From positions 62,001-126,000 of the forward strand of contig JBCBRY010000006.1 in assembly GCA_039819485.1 (NCBI GenBank): DNA of 64,000 bases, written 5' to 3'. The stretch's first letter is position 1. Every line of letters starts with the position of its first letter. Of this stretch, positions 1 to 9,427 are shown one piece after another. Made by a program: the position numbers and the translations under genes. Under the pieces are notes generated by a model. It did no database searches, had not been told where the DNA came from, and saw nothing but the letters and a program-made list of their open reading frames with translations. Origin of the DNA: UBA6168 sp039819485. Lineage in GTDB: Bacteria > Bacteroidota > Bacteroidia > Chitinophagales > Saprospiraceae.

Positions 1-141
1 ACTTTCATTGACCAACATATTGGTATGTTCATGTTCTCCCAGCTGGGCATCTCCACCAGTGGTCACGCACCCCATTTGAATTGTTACTGTCAACAGGATA
101 ATCAAACAAAGCCCGGTTAAGAAAGAATAAAGTTTTTTCAT
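1..141 (-). CDS. Putative lipoprotein, 3' part beyond left edge
   Basis: An open frame reads from ATG at 141 to the window edge without a stop (47 codons seen). It begins MKKLYSFLTGLCLIILLTV, a basic start followed by a hydrophobic core, and reaches QMGC at residues 22-25, which resembles a lipoprotein signal-peptidase II site. The residues after the cysteine are polar with a short His/Glu patch (GEHEHTN). This suggests a small membrane-anchored lipoprotein. Function cannot be told from the part present. It is codirectional with the ABC ATPase gene, 115 bases downstream of that gene's stop, in a stretch where I see no terminator hairpin. Confidence 0.6.
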   Translation of the reverse strand, partial: MKKLYSFLTGLCLIILLTVTIQMGCVTTGGDAQLGEHEHTNMLVNES

Positions 142-256
142 GCTGCAAAGCTAACACTTCAACATATAATAAAACACATAATAAGTGATGGGCCTCGGAA
201 AGTGGATGGTAAGCAAAGCTCAGTCAGACAGGGATTGGGGCTGGCGCACAGTACCA

Positions 257-1882
257 TTAAATCCATTTGGGAATGGCTTCTATCAAGTGCCGTGTGTAAT
301 CATTTTCAGGCTGTAAATAGATTGATTCGGTTGTACCGATCTCTACGATTTTTCCGTTTTTCATGACCGCAATTCGGTCACAGATCTGCCGCACCACGGA
401 TAGATCATGGGAAATAAAAAGATAGGTCAGGTTTTTTTCTTGTTGTAATTTCTGTAGCAGCCGGAGGATCTTTGACTGGACGGTCACGTCAAGTGCCGAT
501 ACGCATTCATCACAAATCAGGAACTTCGGTTCAACGCTCAGAGCCCTTGCAATACAGATCCGCTGTCGCTGACCTCCCGAAAATTCTTTTGGAAAACGCC
601 AAAAATGCTCTTCTTGCAGTCCCACTTGCATAAGCAGCTCCATTGTTTTTGTTCGGCGTTCTTGTTCATTTTTTCCAATGCCGTGCACTTTCATCGGTTC
701 CATAATGGCCGAGCCAATCATCTGGCGTGGGTTGAGGGATGAATAGGGGTCTTGAAAAATAATCTGTAGTTCACGTCGCATGCTTTTCCATCCATCATCA
801 GGAAGTTGATGCAACGCATTGCCGTCGTAAATCACTTCTCCGCCACGAGGTTTTTCCAACCTTAAAATACTTCTGCCGAGGGTGGTCTTACCACTTCCGG
901 ATTCTCCGACCAAACCAAGCGTTTCACCTTCGTAAATATCTAAACTGACATCATTTACCGCTTTAACGAATGCTTTCTCTTTTCCCAAAAAACTTTTACT
1001 TCCTGGGAACCAGGTTTTTAGGTGCTGAACCGAAAGTATCGGTGCGTTTTTCTCGATCACCTTTGAGTTGGTATGCGTACGGTCTTTAAAATCTTTTAAG
1101 AGTTCCTTGGTGTACTCATGTTCCGGGTTTCTGAAAACTTGGTCTATCGGTCCACTTTCTACAATTTTACCTTGCTGCATGACCAGTACCCGGTCAGAGA
1201 CATCCGCGATGACAGATAAATCATGAGAAATAAAAATGATGCTTCCATCCCATTTTTCCTTTAACTCCTTGATTAAATTTAAAATGGAACTCTGAACTGT
1301 GACATCCAATGCACTTGTTGGTTCGTCTGCAATCAATACAGACGGATTGAGCACCATGGCCATTGCAATCATCACTCTTTGTCGCTGCCCGCCCGATAAC
1401 TGGTGGGGGTAACTGTCAAATATTCGGATTGGATCATTCAGCTTCACCCGGTCAAACCATGCGATTGCTTTCTGCTTGGCCGCTTGCTTATTGATCTTTT
1501 GATGAACCGATATCGCCTCGACTACCTGATCGCCACATTTAAAAACCGGGTTCAGAGAGGTCATTGGCTCCTGAAAAACCATTGCCAGTTCCTCTCCGCG
1601 ATAACGTTGCAATGTTTTGTTAGAACATTTGGTCAAATCAATACTTTCATGATCGTTTTTATGAAAAATTATTTCACCACTGGTCAGACGTGCAGCCTTT
1701 GGAAGTAGTCCCATGATCGACAAGGAAGTGATGGATTTCCCCGATCCCGATTCTCCTACAATGCCCAGGGTTTCCCCTTTTTTCAATTCAAATGAAATTC
1801 CATCCACGGCCGTGACATTACCTAAAAGGCCATCAAACTCTATGGTCAGATCTTTTATTTGAAGGAGGTTGGGTTTCTGCAT
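257..1882 (-). CDS. Peptide-type ABC transporter ATPase with two fused nucleotide-binding domains (DppD-DppF / YejF type)
   Basis: A 541-residue protein with two complete ABC ATPase halves. Half one has Walker A GESGSGKS at residues 43-50 and signature LSGGQRQR near 162; half two has Walker A GESGSGKT near 326 and signature FSGGQRQR near 432. Each half has a Walker B ending ADEPTSALD or CDECVSALD, and the oligopeptide-family tails after each domain are visible. Proteins of this layout energise dipeptide/oligopeptide or microcin-type importers at the inner membrane. No permease or binding-protein gene lies next to it, so the partners are elsewhere. Half two carries C instead of P after DE in Walker B, a common variant. 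Its first eight codons and untranslated leader are duplicated about 144 bases upstream. Substrate is unknown. Confidence 0.9.
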   Translation of the reverse strand: MQKPNLLQIKDLTIEFDGLLGNVTAVDGISFELKKGETLGIVGESGSGKSITSLSIMGLLPKAARLTSGEIIFHKNDHESIDLTKCSNKTLQRYRGEELAMVFQEPMTSLNPVFKCGDQVVEAISVHQKINKQAAKQKAIAWFDRVKLNDPIRIFDSYPHQLSGGQRQRVMIAMAMVLNPSVLIADEPTSALDVTVQSSILNLIKELKEKWDGSIIFISHDLSVIADVSDRVLVMQQGKIVESGPIDQVFRNPEHEYTKELLKDFKDRTHTNSKVIEKNAPILSVQHLKTWFPGSKSFLGKEKAFVKAVNDVSLDIYEGETLGLVGESGSGKTTLGRSILRLEKPRGGEVIYDGNALHQLPDDGWKSMRRELQIIFQDPYSSLNPRQMIGSAIMEPMKVHGIGKNEQERRTKTMELLMQVGLQEEHFWRFPKEFSGGQRQRICIARALSVEPKFLICDECVSALDVTVQSKILRLLQKLQQEKNLTYLFISHDLSVVRQICDRIAVMKNGKIVEIGTTESIYLQPENDYTRHLIEAIPKWI

Positions 1883-2046
1883 GATTAAAAGTCAAGTAAG
1901 TGGCTGTTCAAAAAAAATGACACTTTTCCTTTGCCTGAAAAAGAGCTTTGAGGCTTGGAAATCAAACATTTGCCCAAATAAAAGTGTCATTTTCAGTGCT
2001 CCTTGAAGGAGGTTTGGTTTCTGCATGATTAAAAGACAAAGTACAG
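1859..2046. repeat. MITE-like inverted repeat flanked by a 32-bp direct repeat copying the ABC gene start
   Basis: Positions 1859-1890 and 2003-2034 are near-identical (one mismatch in 32), and weaker similarity continues to about 1903 and 2046. Between them is a perfect 14-bp inverted repeat, AAAATGACACTTTT at 1914-1927 and its complement at 1980-1993, with imperfect extension inward. The direct repeat holds the ATG and first eight codons of the ABC ATPase gene plus its upstream bases. The structure looks like insertion of a roughly 110-bp non-coding element together with duplication of the target. A 32-bp duplication is long for a transposase target site, so recombination or template slippage is also possible. 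Confidence 0.65.
1892..2026 (-). other. 44-codon upstream ORF made from the duplicated ABC gene start
   Basis: Reading the minus strand from the duplicated ATG at 2024-2026 gives an open frame of 44 codons. It begins MQKPNLLQ, the same eight residues as the ABC ATPase, then runs through the inverted-repeat element and stops with TGA at 1892-1894, nine bases before the real ATG. Its initiation region is nearly identical to that of the true gene, so ribosomes should be able to start here. It is a by-product of the duplication and could act as an upstream ORF reducing or coupling translation of the transporter gene. Whether it is translated is unknown. Confidence 0.45.
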
Positions 2047-2208
2047 TGACAACAAAACTTGAGGAATCATATCCTCTGCGAACATTGCGACCTCGGCGTG
2101 AATGCTTTTCTCAAAAAGAGATGGCAAAATCCGCAGAGAGTCGTGTCGTGAAAGTTGAACTAACCTCATGGGCCTGCACCAAAAGTAAACGAAAAATACA
2201 GACGTAAC

Positions 2209-2235
2209 AAAAAAGGCCGGCCCAATGGGCCAGCC
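2209..2235 (-). terminator. Rho-independent terminator of the DUF1501 gene
   Basis: On the minus strand a GC-rich hairpin (GGCTGGCCCA against TGGGCCGGCC, one mismatch) is followed directly by six T residues. It starts 25 bases after the stop of the DUF1501 gene. Confidence 0.85.
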
Positions 2236-2259
2236 AATTTAATATCTACAAAAATACAT

Positions 2260-3810
2260 TTAGTTTTTCACCACCAGCTTCGTTTTCTGCCGCCCCTGCT
2301 CCAATTGCAGGTGCAAGTAATAGGTTCCGGAAGGCAAATGTGAACCGTCGTAACTGAACTCGTGTTGCCCGCTGTTAAGCTTTTTATTGACGAGCACCTG
2401 TATTTCCTGTGCGGATCCATTGAACAGGCTCACTTTGACATGTTCATAACCACTGGTGAATTTCACATTGATTGACCATGAAAAAGGATTTGGAAAAGCG
2501 ACCGCTTCTATTTCGGGTTTTACATTCTCGGTTGAAGTTGCTTCACATCCTTCAATGATCGGCAAGTGGTTAAAATCGGCGAACAGGAGATTTTTTACAT
2601 CATCTTCAGCAACTTCAAACCAATCCATCAATACCGATCCGTAGACGTTTCTGAAATCATACTGCATGGCGATTGCATCCTGAACACCCGGGTTGACTGG
2701 TATTTCTGGATTATCCCCGATAAAGCCCGGTGCAATACAGCTTCCGAACAACATCAAAGGTGCAGCATCCCCATGATCAGTGCCAAGGCTATCGTTTGAC
2801 CTGATGCGGCGACCAAACTCTGAGAATGTCATCGTGAGCACGCGCTGGTCTAGTCCAAGCAACACCAGATCTCGTTGGAAAGTATCAACTGCTTGTGAAA
2901 GCTGGCTCAATAAATTTGCATGAACACCTACACTTGGGCTGTCCCCGATCTGATTGGCGTGGGTATCAAAACCACCAATGCTGACTACGTAGACTTTGGT
3001 CTGCAGACCACCAGCGATCATAAGTGCTACATTTTTCAATTGATTGGCCAATGGATTGGCATCCAGCCCTGGATAAGTGACCATATTGGAGGCACTAGAA
3101 GCAGCATTTGAAATTACTTCCCCATACGCATTGGTCTGCTCAATGGAGTCTCTCAAAAAGGTCAATTCATCGCCATAAGGTGTCATGGGAGGTACCGACC
3201 CTTCGAGGTCAAGCAAGGGGTTCAAACTGAAAGGGTCATTAATGGCCAGGCTGTAATTGATGGCCGTTCCCTGGCAAGTTTCAGAAACCAACGAGCCCAT
3301 CGTGATGGCAAAAGGATCGGGGCAGTCGCTGTTTGGATAACCCGCAGGGTAATCGGGCGCACCTTCCTGGAGGTATCGTCCCAGCCAGCCGGTAGTCCAT
3401 TGTTGGTCGGCAGGCGATCCACTTGTCCAAATATCTGTACTCCTGAAATGAGAGCGGTTCTGGTTGGGATAGCCTACAGATTGAACTACACTCATGCGGC
3501 CGTCATCAAATTGAGACTTTAGACCGGTCATGGACGGATGGAAAGCATTATCTGAGCCAACGTCCAGTAAGCTTCCCTGGGGAATCAAAATATTCCCTCT
3601 TACGTTCGCTAACTTATCATATTGGTCTAAAGGTGTTATAGTTGCCAATCCATCATTTCCCCCATTTAACTGGATCAAGACCAAAACTTTGTCATTTTCA
3701 CTGGAAATGGCCGAAAAAATTGATGATTTGGGCATGGCCCTGAGATTCATTCCATTAACCATTAAAGGAACAGAAAGGCCAGCCGATTGTATAAATTTTC
3801 TTCTTTTCAT
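2260..3810 (-). CDS. DUF1501-family secreted protein with T9SS sorting domain
   Basis: A 516-residue protein starting MKRRKFIQSAGLSVPL, a twin-arginine-like or general signal sequence. The body matches the DUF1501 family: LIQLNGGNDGLATI near residues 45-58, SHFRSTDIWTSG, GFDTHANQ, and TFSEFGRR followed by the GTDHGDAAP motif. The last roughly 85 residues, from VAFPNPFSWSINV to KTKLVVKN, form a type A T9SS C-terminal domain, so the protein should be exported across the outer membrane. DUF1501 proteins resemble the sulfatase/phosphatase superfamily, but the reaction is not established. It lies 73 bases after a DUF1800 gene on the same strand; the two families are often paired, suggesting joint action. 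A terminator follows. Confidence 0.88.
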   Translation of the reverse strand: MKRRKFIQSAGLSVPLMVNGMNLRAMPKSSIFSAISSENDKVLVLIQLNGGNDGLATITPLDQYDKLANVRGNILIPQGSLLDVGSDNAFHPSMTGLKSQFDDGRMSVVQSVGYPNQNRSHFRSTDIWTSGSPADQQWTTGWLGRYLQEGAPDYPAGYPNSDCPDPFAITMGSLVSETCQGTAINYSLAINDPFSLNPLLDLEGSVPPMTPYGDELTFLRDSIEQTNAYGEVISNAASSASNMVTYPGLDANPLANQLKNVALMIAGGLQTKVYVVSIGGFDTHANQIGDSPSVGVHANLLSQLSQAVDTFQRDLVLLGLDQRVLTMTFSEFGRRIRSNDSLGTDHGDAAPLMLFGSCIAPGFIGDNPEIPVNPGVQDAIAMQYDFRNVYGSVLMDWFEVAEDDVKNLLFADFNHLPIIEGCEATSTENVKPEIEAVAFPNPFSWSINVKFTSGYEHVKVSLFNGSAQEIQVLVNKKLNSGQHEFSYDGSHLPSGTYYLHLQLEQGRQKTKLVVKN

Positions 3811-3883
3811 TTTGTTGAAATTAATGTTTTCGAGAAAGGTGCCACCGCATAAAGCTGGCAGCAGCCAATTGACCTCTGTTTGA

Positions 3884-5557
3884 TTAACTTAGATAAAATT
3901 CAGGCATGCTCAACATGGCACCCAGCATGTTTTCCAGCTTGGCACGAACGGCAGCTTCCAGATTTACATCATCCGGATTATTTATATAGTCTCCATATTC
4001 AACGGTCCACTCAAAATCTGGCAGCCCCGGAATCAGAATAGATTTCAGCAGTGCTTTCTGCTCATCTGAAATGGGCTGCGGATAAAGTATTTTGGTAAAT
4101 TCATCAATCAACTCATTGGGATCAAATGGGTTGTCTAAAGAAGCGGTAAATTTTAACACATCAATTTTGACATTATTCACTCCCTGGCCAAAGCCCAGCG
4201 TCAGCATTTGATTGCTAAAATTCATGCGTGGAGGCAAGGTGGCAGAGCTGATCCAGTTTCGGTAATAAACTGGCTCCTGATAGTAGGCTTTCCAGCCAGC
4301 CACACTCGGCGGATTGAACGGGACCATTTGCATCGTTTCAAGTGCCTCGCCGACTGTTCCCCTTAGAATTCGGTAGTAAGTATTCTGATCAGACTCATTG
4401 TACTCCACTTCAAAAGTATTCAAAACGGACATCACAAAGTCAATCGGGTTTTTGATCATTGGCCCAATACTCAGCATATCAAAAAAATGCTCGCTGGCCA
4501 ACAATGCTTCCAAAGCAGGTTTCACCTCATAATCATTATCGATCATGATTTGTGCCATTGGTTCAATGACGTTTGCCTCAATGTCAGGCGAGATTACATA
4601 GTACACAAACCAACGGTACAGCTTCCTACAGATAAACCGGGCACATTCATCTTTTTGATAAATAATGTCAATCAGGTGGGCGTACTCATTTTCACCCATA
4701 TTGGGAATATCGATGTTATCGAACCGATGAGACAGTTGTTTTGTACTTTGGTCATGACGGCCATTGATGAAAACACTGGTGGCTGGTACTTGGTAAGGAG
4801 CGGTGTTTCGCCAACCCGTCAAGACTTTTGCCATGGCCACTACATCATCCTCAGTATAGTTAGTGTAGTCACCAGGACCGACAGCCGGGCCTTTGCCGAT
4901 TGAAAACAGTTCCAACAGCTCCCGGGCATAATTTTCATTGGGAGCGACCGCCGTATTTTGGTTTCCGTTCAAATATTGCAGCATGGCCAGATCGATGGTG
5001 ATCATTTTGGTCAGTTCCTTGAAATTTCCCAGGGCGTTTTCCCTTAGCGTAGTTATGTACCGATAGGTATGGTTGGGATCATTGATGTTGGCAGTTACAT
5101 AATGGTTGTGCCAGAAAAGGGTCATTTTTTCCCTTACGGAAAGACCATCCTTTCTCCACCTTTCTACCGTCCAGCTGACCAATGACTGTCTGCGGTATCC
5201 GAGTATCATTTGAGCATTGGCCCCTTGTGTGTACGGTTTGTCCACCCAACTTTCTCCAATAGGCACCTCAGGGTCTTCCGCATAACCGACATTGGTGGGT
5301 TCCGGTGGCAATGGCCGATCAGCAAGCAATGTAGTCAAAGTGGCATCCAGTCCATTTGTTACGGCATCTTTGATCTGTTGATAGGTAGGGCCAAAAATCG
5401 TTCTTCGCAAAAGGTGGGCTGCATGCTCATATTCAAACGGGCCCGTGTATGGGTCGAGTCCGGAGAGTACCGTACTGGCTGCAGTGGGCATAGCATCGAT
5501 TATCTTGTCCGATTTGGTTCTTCCGAACAATGATGCCAGGGTAGTTCTTCTATCCAT
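3884..5557 (-). CDS. DUF1800-family protein, partner of the DUF1501 gene
   Basis: A 557-residue protein of the DUF1800 family. Typical features seen are HLLRRTIFGPT near residue 48, RWRKDGLSVREKMTLFWHNHYVT, NENYARELLELFSIG, VLTGWRN, HRFDNIDIPN and VAGWKAYYQEPVYYRNWI near the C-terminal third. The N-terminus MDRRTTLASLFGRTKS lacks a convincing hydrophobic signal core, so the export route is unclear; some family members use a Tat-like start. No T9SS sorting domain is visible. It is the first gene of a two-gene minus-strand unit with the DUF1501 gene. No biochemical role is established for the family. Confidence 0.87.
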   Translation of the reverse strand: MDRRTTLASLFGRTKSDKIIDAMPTAASTVLSGLDPYTGPFEYEHAAHLLRRTIFGPTYQQIKDAVTNGLDATLTTLLADRPLPPEPTNVGYAEDPEVPIGESWVDKPYTQGANAQMILGYRRQSLVSWTVERWRKDGLSVREKMTLFWHNHYVTANINDPNHTYRYITTLRENALGNFKELTKMITIDLAMLQYLNGNQNTAVAPNENYARELLELFSIGKGPAVGPGDYTNYTEDDVVAMAKVLTGWRNTAPYQVPATSVFINGRHDQSTKQLSHRFDNIDIPNMGENEYAHLIDIIYQKDECARFICRKLYRWFVYYVISPDIEANVIEPMAQIMIDNDYEVKPALEALLASEHFFDMLSIGPMIKNPIDFVMSVLNTFEVEYNESDQNTYYRILRGTVGEALETMQMVPFNPPSVAGWKAYYQEPVYYRNWISSATLPPRMNFSNQMLTLGFGQGVNNVKIDVLKFTASLDNPFDPNELIDEFTKILYPQPISDEQKALLKSILIPGLPDFEWTVEYGDYINNPDDVNLEAAVRAKLENMLGAMLSMPEFYLS

Positions 5558-6057
5558 GTTACAAAAGTTTATGGTGATGAGAAAAATTATCTTTAAGATG
5601 GGGTTAGGACTGGAAGGTGTGCCAAAGGTTTAATAACTGATAAAAATTAATTTTCAATTATTGATTGCCACAAAATCACTTTTCATCCACAACCTCAGTG
5701 CTAACCATGTGAACTTTTTGGGAATTTTGCGGATTCACCGCCTAATTTGATGTTGCATGGGAATTATCTAAAAACACTTTGGCAGCATAAAGACAGCACA
5801 GTTCAAAAAAGTCGTAATAAAAAAATCGATTTTTTTCAGCTGCTCTCATCCAATCGACAGTTTTCGATAAATATGGAGGGATTCTTCATTTCATTTTACA
5901 GTTGATTACTTTTACACCGTAATAAATGAAGTGTAACGATTTAGTCAATCAGGGAATGATTTTGGTGAAATAATCAGTCAGGGGCTTCGTTGATACAATT
6001 ATTGCAAAAGACCGGCCAGAGCATTCTAAACTTGCAAATGGCTTTCCCAGAATAAAC
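5558..6057. other. 500-bp intergenic region between divergent genes
   Basis: AT-rich non-coding sequence separating the DUF1800 gene from the small secreted gene. The only distinct structure I see is a perfect 18-bp palindrome, AAAAAAATCGATTTTTTT, at 5819-5836, which could be an operator or an A-tract bend. Promoters for both genes are expected here, but I found no clean TAnnTTTG match. No RNA gene was recognised. Confidence 0.4.
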
Positions 6058-6591
6058 ATGAAAGATTTTATCACAACTTTTTTCGCCTTTCTCCTTTTCT
6101 CTGCAAGTGCATTTGCCCAGCAAAAAGAAGACCCTTATCAAAAGAAGTATGAATGGAGAATAAGGCAGGAAGTTTTGTACGGTGTCTACATTCCCAAAGA
6201 TGTCAATGAAGCAATTTTAGTGTTGAACAAACTGACCGATACTGAATCAAAGGCAAAGTTCAAGAACATGTCGGAAGAGGAGGCGGTTACAAAATTATTT
6301 TTTAGCCTGGGAAGATGGATCAGTTACAACTGGAGTTTCCACGACGGATCGAGGTTGGCCGTTGTATTGCAAAAGATGGGAATTTACCGGCCGGACGATA
6401 TGTCTCGTTTCATCATGATCCTCTTCCATAGAAGCTTGAACAAGCGGCCTTTAGAGATCAAAGCATTGCTGAAAATCTTTCATGAAAAGGCAGAACTTGA
6501 AAGAAACGAACGGTTGAACAAAGGCACGATCATCCACGAAGAAACTCGCCAGAAACCCAAACCTGAAGAAGGAAAAAACGGTGGACATTAA
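6058..6591 (+). CDS. Small secreted protein, DUF6794-like
   Basis: A 177-residue protein with signal peptide MKDFITTFFAFLLFSASAFAQ, cleaved near residue 21. The mature part begins QKKYEWRIRQEVLYGVYIPKD. The segment VYIPKDVNEAILVLNKLTD followed by SKAKFKNMSEEEAVTKLFFSLGRWIS is what I remember of the DUF6794 domain (Bacteroidota, function unknown). The C-terminal 40 residues are charged and probably disordered. It is monocistronic by position and followed by a separate promoter for topA. The family name is from memory and should be treated as tentative; no function is proposed. Confidence 0.72.
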   Translation: MKDFITTFFAFLLFSASAFAQQKEDPYQKKYEWRIRQEVLYGVYIPKDVNEAILVLNKLTDTESKAKFKNMSEEEAVTKLFFSLGRWISYNWSFHDGSRLAVVLQKMGIYRPDDMSRFIMILFHRSLNKRPLEIKALLKIFHEKAELERNERLNKGTIIHEETRQKPKPEEGKNGGH

Positions 6592-6667
6592 TGTTCAGTT
6601 TAAGCCAATTTGTGTAAAAACCTGTCCGCTAACATTTATTTTTCTTACCAACGTTTTCCAAAATTTA

Positions 6668-6675
6668 TACTTTTG
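6668..6675 (+). promoter_or_regulatory. Candidate Bacteroidota -7 promoter element for topA
   Basis: TACTTTTG followed by CAGCC matches the Bacteroidota -7 consensus TAnnTTTG. It sits about 180 bases before the topA start. No clear -33 TTG element was found at the usual distance. Confidence 0.45.
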
Positions 6676-6856
6676 CAGCCAAATTTTTTCAATCCAGGTT
6701 GATTGGGAAACTTTGACCCATGTTTAATCCAAAGGGTTTTAAGTTGCGGGAAATAACAATTAATCATATATTCATCAATCTGACAATCAATTTTTTATCA
6801 GATTTCCACCAACATTATTTCCACCACTTTTACCTACCTTAAATAACAAACTGATT

Positions 6857-9373
6857 ATGCCAAGGAACCTACTCATCGTTGAGTCTCCGGCAAAAGCTAA
6901 AACCATTGAAAAATTCCTGGGTAAGGATTTTACCGTTAAATCAAGTTACGGACACGTCCGCGATTTGCCTAAAGGTGAGACTGCCGTGGATATTGAAAAT
7001 AATTTCACCCCGAAATACGAAGTCACTGCCGATAAAAAAAAGGTGGTCAAGGAACTGAAGGACTGGGTTAAAAAAGTTGAAGAAGTGTGGCTCGCAACGG
7101 ATGAGGACCGGGAAGGAGAAGCCATTTCGTGGCACCTTTGCAAAGTACTTGGCCTGGATGAAAGGTCGACCAAGCGAATCGTTTTTCATGAAATAACCAA
7201 ACCAGCCATCCAAAAAGCAATAACTACACCTCGCTTGCTTGATCTGTCTTTAGTGGATGCACAGCAAGCCCGCCGAATTTTGGATAGATTGGTCGGGTAT
7301 GAGTTATCGGGGCTTTTGTGGAAAAAGGTGAAGGGCGGTTTATCTGCCGGCCGGGTCCAGTCGGTCGCCGTGAAATTGATTGTTGACCGCGAAAGGCAGA
7401 TCAACAATTTTGAAATTTCATACTACTTTAAAATTTCAGCTGAATTTGATGTTAAAGGGCATGATGGCAAAACCGTGACCCTGAAAGCCGAGTCACCTAT
7501 CCGTTTTGAGGAAGAAGGAGATGCAGAAGAATTTCTCAAAAAATGCATGGGTGCCAACTTTACCATCCGCGACATTCAGGTAAAACCAGCCAAGCGTCGC
7601 CCCTCGGCTCCGTTTACTACCTCCACCTTACAACAGGAGGCAAGCCGTAAATTAGGTTTCTCGGTCAGCCGTACGATGGTGGTTGCTCAAAAATTATATG
7701 AAGCTGGCCACATTACTTATATGCGTACGGACTCTACCAATTTGAGCGAAACAGCATTGTCGGCCATTGCCGCAGAGATTGATAAACAGTATGGCTCGAA
7801 ATACGTGCATACCCGTCGGTACAAGACTAAAAAAGAATCCGCTCAGGAAGCACACGAAGCAATCCGGCCTACGTACATCGATCGCCACCAACCAACCACT
7901 GACCGGGATCAGCAAAGGTTGTATGAGCTGATCTGGAAAAGAACAATTGCCAGCCAGATGGCCGACGCAGAACTGGAACGTACAACCGTTGACATTGCTA
8001 TTTCAACTCAACCTGAGGCAAAATTGAAAGCGGAAGGGGAAGTGCTGAAATTTGACGGGTTCTTGAAAGTATACCTGGAATCAAAAGACGATGATGACGA
8101 AGAAACCACCAAAGGAATCCTCCCTCCCCTCCACGTAGGTCAATCGCTCGATCTGAACAACCTGAAAGCCCAACAAAGGTTCACCCGCCCGCCTGCCCGG
8201 TATACGGAAGCAAGCCTGGTCAGCAAATTGGAAGAACTGGGCATTGGTCGACCTTCCACCTATGCACCAACCATCACCAAAATAATGGACCCTAACCGGG
8301 GCTACGTGATAAAGGACAGCAGGGATGGAAAAGAACGCCAGTATACCGTGCTGACCTTAAAAAATGGCTCCATCGAAAAAACCGAACCAACCGAACGAAC
8401 CGGCGCTGTCAAGAACCGACTCTTCGCAACTGACCTCGGGGCCATTGTTGTTGACTACCTCGCCAAACATTTCAAGAACATCATGGATTACGGCTTTACG
8501 GCCGGCATTGAGAAAGAATTCGACCACATTGCCGATAACGGAACCGAGTGGCAAGAAGTAGTCAAGGATTTCTATAAACCGTTTCATGAAACCATTAACA
8601 AAGCCCTGGAGAAAAGTGAAAGAGCCACCGGGGAACGCATTCTTGGGAAAGATCCGGAGACGGGCAGAACCCTTTTGGTTCGCATGACCAAATTTGGTAA
8701 ACCCGCAGTTCAAATTGGAACGAAAGAGGAGTTGGGAGAAGACGAAAAGCCGAAATTTGCCAATCTCAACCAGGGGCAGTCCATCGAAACAATCACTTAC
8801 GAAGAAGCGCTGAAGCTATTCTCCTTCCCTAAATCACTCGGTGACTACAAAGGAAAAGAAGTTAGCATCGGCATTGGCCGATACGGTCCTTACGTTAAAT
8901 TCGACGAGAAATTCGTGTCTATTCCAAAAGGGGAAGACCCGAACAATGTGAACATGGACCGCGCCATCGAATTAATTATTGAAAAGCAAAAAGCAGATGC
9001 ACCCGTTGGAGAATACAAAGGCTTGCCTATCACAAAAGGCAAAGGACGTTTTGGGCCATTCCTCAAATGGGACAAATTATATGTCAATGTACCCAGGCGA
9101 TATGATTTTGATACCATCACCATCGATCAAATGCACGAGCTGATTGCAGCCAAAATAGAAAAAGAAGCCAATCGGTACATCAAGCAATGGCCTGACCTGA
9201 AACTGGCGCTTGAAAATGGAAGATGGGGCCCATTTATCCGTTGGAAAAAGAAAAGCATTTCCCTACCCAAAATTGATGGAAAACGGATGACCCAGGAAGA
9301 GGCTGCCGCGATGGATTTAGAAGAAATAAAAAAATTAGTGAATGCCGCCCATCCAGGCGCTTTCAAAGATTAA
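6857..9373 (+). CDS. topA: DNA topoisomerase I (type IA)
   Basis: An 838-residue type IA topoisomerase that relaxes negative supercoils by cleaving one strand through a 5'-phosphotyrosine. The Toprim start LLIVESPAKAKTIEKFLG (residues 5-22) and acidic motif ATDEDREGEAISWHL are intact. The active-site region ITYMRTDSTNLS places the nucleophile at Tyr288. Central-domain motifs LGIGRPSTYAP and RYTEASLV are present. In place of zinc fingers the C-terminal third holds repeated Toprim-C-terminal units (GRYGPYVKF, GRFGPFLKW, GRWGPFIRW), as is normal in Bacteroidota. Length is normal. ATG at 6857 is preceded by an AT-rich leader without Shine-Dalgarno. It is probably transcribed alone; a strong hairpin follows. 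Confidence 0.98.
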   Translation: MPRNLLIVESPAKAKTIEKFLGKDFTVKSSYGHVRDLPKGETAVDIENNFTPKYEVTADKKKVVKELKDWVKKVEEVWLATDEDREGEAISWHLCKVLGLDERSTKRIVFHEITKPAIQKAITTPRLLDLSLVDAQQARRILDRLVGYELSGLLWKKVKGGLSAGRVQSVAVKLIVDRERQINNFEISYYFKISAEFDVKGHDGKTVTLKAESPIRFEEEGDAEEFLKKCMGANFTIRDIQVKPAKRRPSAPFTTSTLQQEASRKLGFSVSRTMVVAQKLYEAGHITYMRTDSTNLSETALSAIAAEIDKQYGSKYVHTRRYKTKKESAQEAHEAIRPTYIDRHQPTTDRDQQRLYELIWKRTIASQMADAELERTTVDIAISTQPEAKLKAEGEVLKFDGFLKVYLESKDDDDEETTKGILPPLHVGQSLDLNNLKAQQRFTRPPARYTEASLVSKLEELGIGRPSTYAPTITKIMDPNRGYVIKDSRDGKERQYTVLTLKNGSIEKTEPTERTGAVKNRLFATDLGAIVVDYLAKHFKNIMDYGFTAGIEKEFDHIADNGTEWQEVVKDFYKPFHETINKALEKSERATGERILGKDPETGRTLLVRMTKFGKPAVQIGTKEELGEDEKPKFANLNQGQSIETITYEEALKLFSFPKSLGDYKGKEVSIGIGRYGPYVKFDEKFVSIPKGEDPNNVNMDRAIELIIEKQKADAPVGEYKGLPITKGKGRFGPFLKWDKLYVNVPRRYDFDTITIDQMHELIAAKIEKEANRYIKQWPDLKLALENGRWGPFIRWKKKSISLPKIDGKRMTQEEAAAMDLEEIKKLVNAAHPGAFKD

Positions 9374-9379
9374 AACTAC

Positions 9380-9427
9380 CTGAACGAGCGCAGTAAAATC
9401 AATTATTGCGCTCGTTCAGAATTTTAC
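9380..9427 (+). terminator. Terminator hairpin after topA
   Basis: A perfect 13-bp stem (CTGAACGAGCGCA at 9380-9392 with its complement at 9407-9419) is followed by AATTTTAC. It begins seven bases after the topA stop. The T-tract is weak, but position and stem strength support a terminator. Confidence 0.75.

Noticed and set aside
2025..2207. 60-codon plus-strand ORF next to the MITE-like element
   Set aside because: Starts in the duplicated block, low-complexity charged peptide, no family; probably chance.
5819..5836. 18-bp A/T palindrome as a specific operator
   Set aside because: Perfect but low-complexity; such palindromes occur by chance in AT-rich intergenic DNA and no regulator gene is adjacent.
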